In this document: positions 45,728 through 55,700 of the stretch, piece after piece
Layout of the letters: every line of letters begins with the position of its first letter
Position numbering within the stretch: the stretch's first letter is position 1
Assembly: GCA_013398615.1 (NCBI GenBank)
Contig: VZSR01002415.1
Span: 518,379 to 582,378 of the forward strand
DNA length: 64,000 nt
Origin: Brachypodius melanocephalos
Lineage: Eukaryota > Chordata > Aves > Passeriformes > Pycnonotidae
Direction of reading: 5' to 3'
Translations under genes and position numbers: made by a program
Notes under the pieces: generated by a model
Database searches by the model: none
What the model was told of the DNA's origin: nothing
Seen by the model: the letters and a program-made list of their open reading frames with translations, nothing else

Positions 45728-47984
45728 GTAAGCATCTCTTGGGACTCTGCTTCCTTTTTCTCCATGATTTTTGTTCAAAGAGCCTGCTAGCTGAAAATCC
45801 AGCCTTATAGCTGCCTTCCTGAACTTGCATCTGCTTGCTTGTAGCTCTTCTTCTTTCCTAAACAGATTTAGTTAAATGAGTGCAAATACTGTAAATGTTT
45901 TTTCTTCCTTAAGAATGGGAACGTTAATTGTATTTAATTCGGGAGAAAATTTGTGACCCCCCCAAAATAAAACCCAGTTACAAAGACACTTCTGAGTCTG
46001 TTTTTCTCCTGTGCACTTACACAGCCTTATAAAGGTGAGAGTTTCTATTTCCAATAGCCTGGTCCCATGAAAACATAACCAGAAATAGCCAACTCTGTAA
46101 GTTCACCAAGTTCACCAAAGGAATCACCTGCAAGGGCTGGTCTTTCCTGCCCTTATCTAAGTGATCTTCAGCTTTGTGTCTCTGGATCTTTATTACTTCT
46201 CCAGCCTCTTTTGTGCTGAATCATCAATAACCCCACATTCCCACATCCTTGTGGCAAGATGATCACATCAGGAAAAGCAAGGGCAAGTCGTTTTCCTGTG
46301 TGATGTTTAACAATGGTATTTTTAAAATTCTGGGTTTTACCCTCTTTTTTTGTGAAATTTTGCCAAAATGGCACGAATTCTTGCCCATGTGTGCTCAGTA
46401 CTCTCTTGCCTTGAGGCAGCATTGTTTAATGCCTGTGCTTGTGTGTTTTTAAACTATTCCTTTTGATTCCCCCCTCTTCCCTGTTCCAACATGCAGGGTG
46501 GAGCGCCATGCAGATGGGCTCTTCCACAGCGAGCTCAGCAAGATGAACGGCAATGCCTACGTGCAGCAGTTGGTCAAGAACCTGGTGGGCCTCAAGGACA
46601 GGTGGGGACCAGCCACACGCACCCTCCTGGGGCAGGGCAGTCTCCAGAGGGATATGGCATCCCCACCCTTAGGGGCTGCCTATGGAGCTGAGCTCCCCAG
46701 CTGCAGAGCCAGCCCGAGCCCTGGCTGCCCAAGACGAGGAGGGGAAGGGGAAGGGGTGCAGGGCTCTGCAGTGATGGGAGCAAAGGCGTGGCTCTGCCTG
46801 CTGGTGAGCCCTGCTGCCGTGGCTGGGAGGTGCAGCCGCTGCCCCGTGTTGTCCCCACACAGGTCCCAAAGGCACTCGGATGGGCTGTTCACCAGTGAGT
46901 ACAGCAAGATGAGAGGCAACGCCCGGGTTCAGAAATTCATCCAAAGCCTCATGGGCCGCAAGCGCAGGTGAGAGGAAACCTCTGGTGTCCCAGTCCCCAC
47001 CCAGGGCTCTCACTGCCACGCTGGGCCAGCAGCCCTCACTGAGGCCATGTCTGTGAGTAGGACAGCAGAACAACACAAGGTGCAAGGGCTGCTCTGCAGT
47101 GGTGGTGGTTTGGTTACATAACTGGTGGTTTTTAATTAATATTAATTTTCTTTATCTAAACCAGCTCTCCTGGCCCAGTCAACACAGGCATGCAGGGGAA
47201 AGAGGGAGTAAACAACACTGAGGACCTTTGCTTTCTCTGGTTGTACCAGAGCTTTCTGAACACCAGGTAGGTGGGAGAGATTGGTCACCTCTGTGACTCT
47301 GAGCCCCACAATACTGAAGCCAAAAAAGGACTTTTCTGAACAACCATAGAAAAGTCAGTTGTTAAAAACAGTAAAACCCAGGGAAGCAAAATAATATCTT
47401 TTCTGAATCATTTCCTAAGAGCTGTCATTCTGGATTGAAGCAATTATTCATCCCATTGGGAGATGTGATCTAATGGTTAAATTTGAAAGAAATCCTTTGC
47501 TACCCTGTCTGGATTCAGCTGCTGGTTGAAATACACACCTCAGAATGGGTTGTCCCAGCATCTGGATATTGCCTTTTCCTAACATCCAACAACTTTCCCT
47601 TAAACATGTCACTCTTAAATCACTGTAATTAGGAGGAATAAGCTGGCCCTTGGTTCCTCTTGTGTCCACTGAGGGGGGCTGAAACACCACTGTGCATTTG
47701 TAGAGTGCCTGGCAGCAGGCAGCCATGATCCCTCTATCATACACTTGCTCCTTGGAGTCATCCTTGAATGTCACAAGGTGGCCTTGTCACCCTTCCTGCA
47801 GTCCATGCTCCCAGAAATAATGGACTGTCCTTGATTTTTCCCTTCCCACAGCCGCTCGGACAGAGACGCCAGGGAGGCCGCTGCCATTACCAGCCAGTAC
47901 ATTTGCCCCTTCTCTAAGCCGCTGGTTGCAGACATGGAGGAAGATACAGATGGTTCTGAACAAAATACAGATGGTTCTGAATGA
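45639..47984 (+). CDS. SCT: SCT, secretin and secretin-like peptide precursor
   Basis: A secreted prepro-hormone of 177 residues, coding exons 45639-45727, 46497-46601, 46863-46967, 47165-47266, 47852-47984. Residues 1 to about 24 are a signal peptide (WQVIIPMIVLSHFSAS). Peptide 1, secretin-like, is His34-Val60, starting HADGLFHSELSKMNGNAYVQ. Peptide 2, secretin, is His69-Met95, 27 residues starting HSDGLFTSEYSKMRGNARVQ, followed by Gly-Arg-Lys-Arg, the signal for cleavage and C-terminal amidation. The rest (100-177) is a C-terminal propeptide. Secretin acts on a class B receptor to drive pancreatic bicarbonate release and brain water balance. A two-peptide precursor is known in chicken. All four introns inside the coding region are phase 2. 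Confidence 0.93.
46497..46601 (+). CDS. SCT: SCT exon for secretin-like peptide
   Basis: A 105-base exon, residues 30-64. Cleavage after Glu-Arg-Val-Glu-Arg would release a peptide starting H-A-D-G-L-F. After Val60 the sequence is Gly-Leu-Lys-Asp-Arg, which lacks the dibasic site needed for ordinary amidation. The donor is CAG|GTGGGG. Confidence 0.93.
46863..46967 (+). CDS. SCT: SCT exon for secretin
   Basis: A 105-base exon, residues 65-99, the same length and phase as the exon before it. It encodes Arg-Ser-Gln-Arg, the 27-residue secretin, then Gly-Arg-Lys-Arg. The hormone differs from my recollection of chicken secretin at only a few positions. Confidence 0.96.
47165..47266 (+). CDS. SCT: SCT propeptide exon
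   Basis: Residues 100-133, in frame between an acceptor AACCAG and a donor GTAGGT. It includes EDLCFLWLYQSFLNT. Its function is unknown; the C-terminal propeptide of secretin precursors is poorly conserved. Confidence 0.8.
47852..47984 (+). CDS. SCT: SCT last coding exon
   Basis: Residues 134-177 and stop. It starts SRSDRDAREAAAITSQY and ends in an acidic tail with a seven-residue near-repeat, DTDGSEQNTDGSE. The tail comes from a 17-base direct repeat at 47944-47960 and 47965-47981. Confidence 0.82.
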
Positions 47985-48039
47985 AGGTGAAGGGAAGGAA
48001 ACAGCCAAGGAGACAGCTTTGCATATGTATGGCCTTGAA

Positions 48040-48095
48040 AATAAACAGGGAAGCTCTTGCTTAGGAAAAGCTCTTGAGATAGGCAAATAAATAAA
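48040..48095 (+). terminator. SCT poly(A) signals
   Basis: AATAAA at 48040-48045, 48086-48091 and 48090-48095, within 110 bases of the stop codon. They predict a short 3' untranslated region. Confidence 0.7.
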
Positions 48096-48114
48096 AATAA
48101 TCCTGGAAAGCAGT

Positions 48115-49500
48115 CAAAAGCCAATGAAACCCCTGAGATTATCCAAAGTGAAATGTATGTGGGTGTGTACTGCTGTCAGTAGATGGAGCCTGGGTGAAGC
48201 ACATCCCTTCCACTCTGTGTTGGCATCTGGTTGCCTGCTGCTGAGCCCAAATAAAAATGTTTAGCTGTGCCTGTGCCTTGGCTGCTCTTTGGGAAGCTGG
48301 AATAAGGGTGGTTCCATTACATTGGATTATTAGCAATGCAGGGGAGGAGCATTTTGCCAGGATTCCCCTACATGAGGAATGGTGGGACACGTGGCTGGGA
48401 TTGGGGAGTGCCTGCAGTGCAGCTATGCACAGAGGTCAGTCAGGGCTCCATGTAGCAGGAACAAAACCAGATGTTAGGTCTTATGGCAAAGAAATGTTCT
48501 GGGATCTACAACAGAGATACGCACTGTAAAAGTCGCTTCCTCTCCATTCTGCCCCTGGAGCTGGTGGCCCAGTTTTGTCAGAGCCAATTTAATGAGGTTT
48601 ATGTGGTGCCCCTGTGCCACAGAGGCAGATTGCCCCTCTTTGATGGAGCAGCCATGCCAGCTTTCCTGTAAAACCAGTGGATTTTGGAGAGCAGCTCTAA
48701 AATAAGGATCTTCAGCTGCAATCCTGTGCTGTGCTGTGCTGTGCAGCCCTGCCCTCCCCATCCTGCTCTGGCAGTTTGCACCATCTATGATGGACCTGAC
48801 ACCTGCAGAAGGAGCTGTTCCCACTCAAATGCACACCTAAGCACCATTCCCTTACTGAGGAGCTGAACAAACCTTGGCAGCTGTTCCTTTTGGTCCATAG
48901 GAAGTTTCTGCTAGGAAAGATTCCTTTTGGAATATTTTGGAAGGAGTGTTGACAGCCTGTATTTCATTAAGCCACTAATAACCACCTGGCTGAGGTGCAG
49001 CATCTGAGAACTTCCTGAAATCAGAAAGAATTTTAAAAGATCAGTGAGAGCAGAGGTCCTCTAAAAACTGCTGAGATTCAAATAGTTGAAGATTTCCTGG
49101 TGTGGAATCTCCTGGAAGGAGATTCTGGGAAGCATCTCTACAAGGAGCAGCCACCAGTAGAAGGAGATATGTTTTCCCTACAAAGTTGCTGAGCATTCCC
49201 TGGACTGCAAGTGAGCCTTGTCACTGCTGGGACCCACTTGACACCTTGTGGGATACAGACCCCATCTCTGGCACATCAGAAACCAAATTCCACCTTCCCT
49301 GTGGGAGAGACTTTAGTACACAGGCAGCTTCCCAAGTGCCAGCCCTTCATGCTCAGCTGGGCAAGGGCTTGGCTTTGAGTTTTGAACTGCTTCAAATATA
49401 TCCTTGTTGCCACAGCGAGTTTAGGGTGGGAAAGATCCAGGGAAAATAGAAGCAGCAAGGATTTATGTGTCATCGTGTTCCATGACTGGTAAATCCTTCA
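48115..49500. other. Intergenic, between SCT and CDHR5
   Basis: About 1.4 kb with no gene or repeat that I recognise. Both neighbours run left to right. Confidence 0.6.
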
Positions 49501-49514
49501 ATAAGTCATCCAAT

Positions 49515-49580
49515 GGGGCAAAGAGGCAAAGGTTGAACCACGGCAATCACAGCCAGCCCGTGTTTCTTGATGCCATAAAG
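49515..49580 (+). promoter_or_regulatory. Candidate HNF4 and CDX sites upstream of CDHR5
   Basis: GGGGCAAAG at 49515-49523 runs into AGGCAAAGGTTGA at 49524-49536, which is close to the HNF4 direct-repeat motif. CCATAAAG at 49573-49580 fits a CDX2 site. Both factors drive brush-border genes in enterocytes. The sites lie 90-155 bases before the start codon. Motif matches only. Confidence 0.4.
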
Positions 49581-49668
49581 TGGTGAACGCAGACAAGGGC
49601 ACAGGGTGGAACAAGGAGAAGATCAGCTTAGCTGGAAAAAGGGATTTTCCAGCAACTGGGAGCTGACC

Positions 49669-49747
49669 ATGGCTATTTCTCACTGGCTCCTCGTGTCTGT
49701 GCTCCTTCTTCTGCCCCTCTTGGCACAGGTTTCAGCACAAGAACAAG
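49669..49747 (+). CDS. CDHR5: CDHR5 exon 1 (signal peptide)
   Basis: Residues 1-26 plus one base. A leucine-rich leader, HWLLVSVLLLLPLLAQVSA, follows the start codon in context GACCATGGC. Cleavage is likely after SA. Confidence 0.9.
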
Positions 49748-52700
49748 GTAAGCTCTTTCATGAGATCCATGTCTCCAAGGAATGTCTCCCATGGGAAGGG
49801 GTGGCCCTGTTACAGGTGGGAGGTTGCTATGCTCTGAGACACCTTTGCTCCACAGCTTGTGACCACAGCTCTCACCCAGCTCCTTCACAATGTGAATCCT
49901 TGGGCAATTTTGCATCTTATTTGTGTGTTTTTCCAGGATGTTCTGTCAATAACAGCAGACCAAGTGTTCCTGAAAATCAGTGTCCTTATGTGGTGACTAC
50001 CATCTACGTGCAGTCAGGTTTCACCCTAACAATTGATCCCAATTTCCCTGATGGCCAGTTCTTCACCATTGAGGGCTCTGAGCTGCAGCTGACAAAGTGT
50101 GTGGACTATGAGGTAATCCTTTAGCTGGCAGGCTGTTAAGGATGGGATGGATAATCAGTGAATTTCAACCTGGAGTCTTGGGCTTCCAGGGATTCTTAAC
50201 CTGTTTCCAAAGGAAATAAGTTATTTCAGTTGTGTGAGTTTGGGAGCTTACAAAAAAGATGGAGAGAGACCATTTATAAGGGCCTAGAATGACAGGATAA
50301 GAGGGAGTGACTTCAAACTGGCAGAGGGCAGGGTTAGATGGGATATTGGGAAGAAATTCTTCCCTGTGAGAGTGCTGAGGCGCTGGCATAGGCCGCCCTG
50401 AGGAGCTGTGGCTGCCTCATCCCTGCAAGTGTCCAAGGCCAGGTTGGACAGAGCTTGGAGCAACCTGGGATAGTGAAAGGTGTCCCTGCCCATGGCAGGG
50501 GGTTGGAGTGAGCTTTAAGGTCCTTTCCAACCCAAATCATTCTGGGATTCTGTTATCTTGTGTGAAGAAAGACAGTATAAAAGGTCATTGTGTTCACTTA
50601 CTTGCTGCTAAATTATTCTAGCTCCCTGGAGTGCTCTGTATACAGCAACAGGCATCCTTAAGTTCCCTTTCAATGTAAAAACCCACTTTTACTTGAACAA
50701 AGAGCAACAACCAGAATTAACACCCTGCAGGTGCCACTGTACTTGCTGCATAGAATGTTTATGATTTATTCAATTTCAAAAGAAATCTGTTTGAATTCAC
50801 CTGAGGTGAGAGAGAATGGCAGATTAGCTCTGCCAACGTCTTACAGGAATTGCAGGGAGAGCACCTGGAAGATGGGGCTGCTTTGCTATCATCATAAATA
50901 AGATTCCAGCATTAAGGAAAGAAAGGAAAAGTTAGGTACACCTGAAAATAAGATGAAGCCCAGCAGCGTTTCTGATTCAGCAAAGCATAAATTTGGCTCA
51001 TTTTCTTTAGCCAGAGTTTGTGCTCTTGGGCTGTTTCTACAGTGAGTGTGTTTGTTTTTCTTGCAGGAAGACCCCGTGCTGCTACTCTACCTGATCTGCA
51101 GGGACTCTGCTGGCCAGGTGAGTGCTCTCCCACTGCTGAGCCCTGGGACAAGGCACTGCTGGCAGGATTTTCTTCCTTCTGCTCTTCCTAGTCCTCACAC
51201 TGGGAAGGGCAGATGTCCTCTTTGTGGACAGACACACTGTTCTCATAGCCTCAGAGAGCACCAAGTCTCTGCCAGTGGGGAGGAGGTGGCAGCAAGCCCA
51301 CAATCCTGCCCCAGGATTTGAGCTGGCTGCAAACCCCAGCCCCATCCAGCCCCCATCCTTACACCATCCCCTCTGGTCACTCTGCAAAGCAGGATCAGCC
51401 CAAAGAGTCTATTTTTGTCTTTGATTCTTTGATTTGCTGGTTCTGCAGAGTGATTCCTTGGAAATCCTAGTCACCATTCTGAACGAGAACGACAACAGCC
51501 CTGTGTTTGCACAGCCCAACATCACCAGGGATGTCCCAGAGGTAAGGGGTTTTGGGGAGGGAAGAGGGCACTGCTCACTGAGTGCTTTGGGACTGAGGAA
51601 GGGTCAGCAGGGAGAGGACTTCAATCCATTTGACACAGACAGTAACTACAACAATGTGTTTTTTCAGAATACAGAAGTGGACACAGCCATTGTAGCCCGT
51701 GACGAAGTAAGTGCCACTGATGCTGACCTGGACACCATCTACTATGAACTCACTACCGCAGTGCAGGTGAGCATCTCTGGGGACAAAGAGTAGCTCTGGA
51801 GAAGCTGAATCAGAAGAGCCCCAGTTTTGAGGAGAAGGTCACTGCATTTAGCTCTCTCAACTTTTACAAAACCCAAACGTTTATCTGGTTAGCAGAACAG
51901 AGCCATCAATGCTGCAGGTATTGAATTCTCTTCTGGCTCACACTTTTAATGCACTGTACAGATTAAACTTTCATCTAGGGTGTTCAGAGCCATAATGACT
52001 TAGGGGAGGCTTGTTGACATGATCTGTAAACATATCAGGAGACCTTTGTACCTCAGGGAGCTCAGAATTGCGCTGAGTCTGATGGGGAAAGGCCCTAATT
52101 GCCAACAGCTGCACAGGAAATGGATTGTGCACACAGTTAAACCAGTGCCAGCCTAGAGCACAAGAGCTGGCTGTAAACTGAAATCAAAAGGAAATTCAAG
52201 AGAAAAACCAAAGTTTGCATTTTTGAAAAGCATTGTGGAGAGAGCAGATAGTGCCTCCGTTACCTTTATATCCCCAGGGAATTTAAGTTTCTGTGAACAG
52301 AAACCACCAGTTTTTCAGCTCTGGGATCAGACTTTGCATTCACATTGTTGTAAACCCAGAGAGATTTAGAAATTCAGAGGCATAAGATTAAAGGAGAACC
52401 AAAGCAAGTGCAGAAGGCTATAGAGTAAAATGCAATGCATGATACCTCAACTCGGCTTTACAGTTTCTTTCAAAGTCCTGCTGTGTTAGGCTAAGGTGGG
52501 TGACCCTGCCAGCTCTCAAAGGCTGAGACATCTTTGACCTTTTTTGTGCACAGAAGTGAGGTTGTTTGGCTATTAGGGATCCAAAATCATGGATTGTTGG
52601 CAACTGGCTAAAGGTAGGAAATAAGTGAGGTGATAGATTTCATCCAGAAGCTGCTGAGCAGGTGGGCAGTCAAAGCAGGAGGTCTGGGAGAGGAAATTCA

Positions 52701-55700
52701 CAAGAACAAACCCTTCTGACAAGCCAGGCATCTCCAGTGTGCAGTACCAAAGGTTTAGTGGATCAGACATTCCCACAGTGCTCCTCATCCAGGTCCCCAA
52801 GATTATAGATCCAGTTGGGATGACAAAGACAGCAAAGAGCAGGATTTGGAATGTGACTGTGATTGAGTCTGCTATAGGATTTTTCCTTTTCCCTTGGCAG
52901 GACACAGACGGTTATTTTGCCATAAGAGGAGTTAATAACCCAGAAATTTATTTACAAAAAGCGTTGGACTATGACAAATTTAATTCAACGACGTTGCTCT
53001 TGTATGCGAGGGTAAGTGGCTTGGGAAGAACAGAATGCCTCATTTGCATGGTGCTCTTACCTGAAGGATGAGTCTGGATGGGACATCTCTGGGATAACAG
53101 GAGGGAGGGTGGGGACTGGTAGGGGGTGCATTCAGAGCAACCTTTCCCTCTCCTTAATTCCAGTGGCAAGACCTGCAGTCAGCCCAGCTTCATCAGCAGA
53201 ACAAGATAACCTACTGCTTTAGCTACTCTCACATAAATTGCTAATTAAACAGAATGGAGTGACAATGGCTAAAGGGGCCCAGGCCACTGCTTTTAGCAGA
53301 TGGGCCCTTGTTTTGGCAGTGAAACTTGTGTCTCACGAGTGTGCTTTGCCTTGGGGGCAGGACAGGCCTGTGGGCAGCTCCGACCTCACCAACACGGCCA
53401 CTGCAACAATAACCATCATCATCAAGCAGAGTGACACCCGGGCTCCCTGGTTCCTGCCCTGCACCCAGCTCTACAATGACAGCAGCGTCTGCATCAGCAG
53501 CCCCTACTCGGGCAGGGTCAACATCTCCGAGATGTCGGTGAGCAGGAGGGCTCAGACAGTGCCCCCAGTGCTGTTCCCAGAGGGGAGCACTGAATCGTTT
53601 CCATGAGCTTGTGCTGGTCTCCAGTATAACGCAGATGGTTCAGCAGAACAGGGAGCCTTCATCATCCCCCCACCCCAGGCAGCACTGCTTCTCTCTGCTC
53701 CTGCAGCACATCACAGGAGAGACAAGAGCTGTCTCACCTCCACCCTGTCACAGACACCTCCCAGCAATAAATCCTCTTCTGTCCAGGCAGAGCCACAGGA
53801 TCTGCACTGGGCTGGGAGAGTTCCAGTTGTTGATCTAGTCATTGCCTGTGGTGTGTGATTGTTTGCCTTGCTGTTGCAGACGGATCCGCTCCTCCTGGAG
53901 CCGGGACCCATCTATGCTGTTGATCCTGACTACACCATCAACGACAGGATCGTGTACAGTATCGTTTGGGGTGAGTAGACCTTGTCACCTTCCACAAGGG
54001 ACCACCTCCAGTGGTACCTGCCAAGAGAACTTGAGGGAAGGCCTGGGATTTGCCCTTCTGTTTCTGCCACAGAACCATAACTAGAGCCACAGAACATTGC
54101 TGATTAAGTAAAAGAAACAGATTGTACACAGAGGAAGAAAAAAAGATTTACAGTCCCACAAACTGATCTCAATGAAATCTGTTTCAAAAAGACTGGGGTT
54201 TTTTGTGAGATGAGAGATGTTTTATCTTTAAGCTTTTAGATGTGATTTTTGTCAATCTGGTCATGCTACTTTTGTGCAGTCTTTGAGCTGAACCTAAAAT
54301 GACCACATTATCAGCCTAATTTCTATTCATTGCCCAGAATTATGGTTTTTATTCCCCCAGCACATTGTCCCTATCTCATCTGCCCTGTTTTAGCCTTGAT
54401 TCCAAAAGGATCAAGGCAAAGGTCATGTTGGTCGAGTTCTCTCCCCTTACCTATTATGCCTCATGGCACCACAGTTGTGAATATTCTCCTGATATCAAAT
54501 GTATTAAAGAACATTAAATTCCACTGGCATTTGGATGGTTTGTGGCCTCTTTCCCCACAGTCGGTGACTCAGATTCTTGTCAACAAAGAGCCCACAGTGT
54601 CTAACAGTGAGGAAGAGAAATAAAAATTCTGCTTATCTTACAAGATGTATCCAACGTAGGTACTTTTATGATTCCCACACAGATGTAGGAATCTGATTTC
54701 TACCTGTACATAAATAAAAGGTTTGTATCTAGACTCCCTTTGTGATCAGTAGAGAGAAATAAGCATTCCCAGAGCAGACCAGGAACTGGATGGAGATTTT
54801 CAGTCCTCAAATTGCACCAGAGGCTCTGGGCATTTATCATACTTTAGGCTGGCAATCTGTGGGCCTAGGCACTGGAAATGCAAAGCTTGTTGTCCTACCT
54901 TGTTTAATTGGATTCACACACATCTAATGGGTCCCTCTGCATCCCTGGCCAGCACTCCCAGTCTTTGGAGCAGCAAGACAGGCAAAGAAAACAGCATTTT
55001 GTCTTGTCTTTCCTTACCCAAGGAAAATTCCTTGAGGATATTTTCACTAAGATGTGGAAGAATGAGTTTGTGAGCTCTGGGTCACTTTATGAAGTAATCT
55101 GATGGTTGAATGGTCTTTGCATTTTCTCTAGGGAATACAGATGAAGTGTTCTCAGTGGATGCAGACACAGGGAATCTAACCATGAACAAAGTAGTGACTT
55201 CCCCAGATTCCTTTCTGTTGCAAGTTATGGTAAGTGATGACATTACAGCCAGCCTCCCAGCACACCTGGATTTCCAGGAAACAGCAGCCTGGATGTGACA
55301 GGAGTCAGTGACCTCAAAAATAATTTGGTTACTCCCTTTCTTTTGAAGGGCCCAGTGCTTGACCTATGTCTTGCACCAACCCACATGTCAAGCTCCTGCT
55401 GCAGTTGAGAGTTTCCCCTCAGGTGTGGGTGGTGACAGCATAGGAAATTCACCCTGGGCACATTCTGTTGAGTTGGGAATTGCAAGGGGCTTCAGATCGA
55501 GCCCGTCCTTTTGTGTCTCATCAGGGGCAGGAGAAGTCTGGCATCTCTCTCTCTTTCTCTCCAGGCCACGCAGGTCAGCAACATAAGGAAATACTCTGTA
55601 GCCACTGTAGAGATCAAGGTCATCAATAAAAGCAATTTTGCACCCTACTTTGAGAAGGGCGTCTACAATGGAACAGTGTTTGTTGGGCTGCCCCAGAGAA

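Larger units (their letters stand above)
43926..47851 (+). other. SCT introns
   Basis: Introns 43926-45630, 45728-46496, 46602-46862, 46968-47164 and 47267-47851. No repeat or extra hormone-like exon recognised in them. Confidence 0.6.

Noticed and set aside
51434..51793. Continuous reading frame through CDHR5 exons 4 and 5 and the intron between
   Set aside because: The 126-base intron happens to be open, but both ends have consensus splice sites and the cadherin motif spacing fits only the spliced form.
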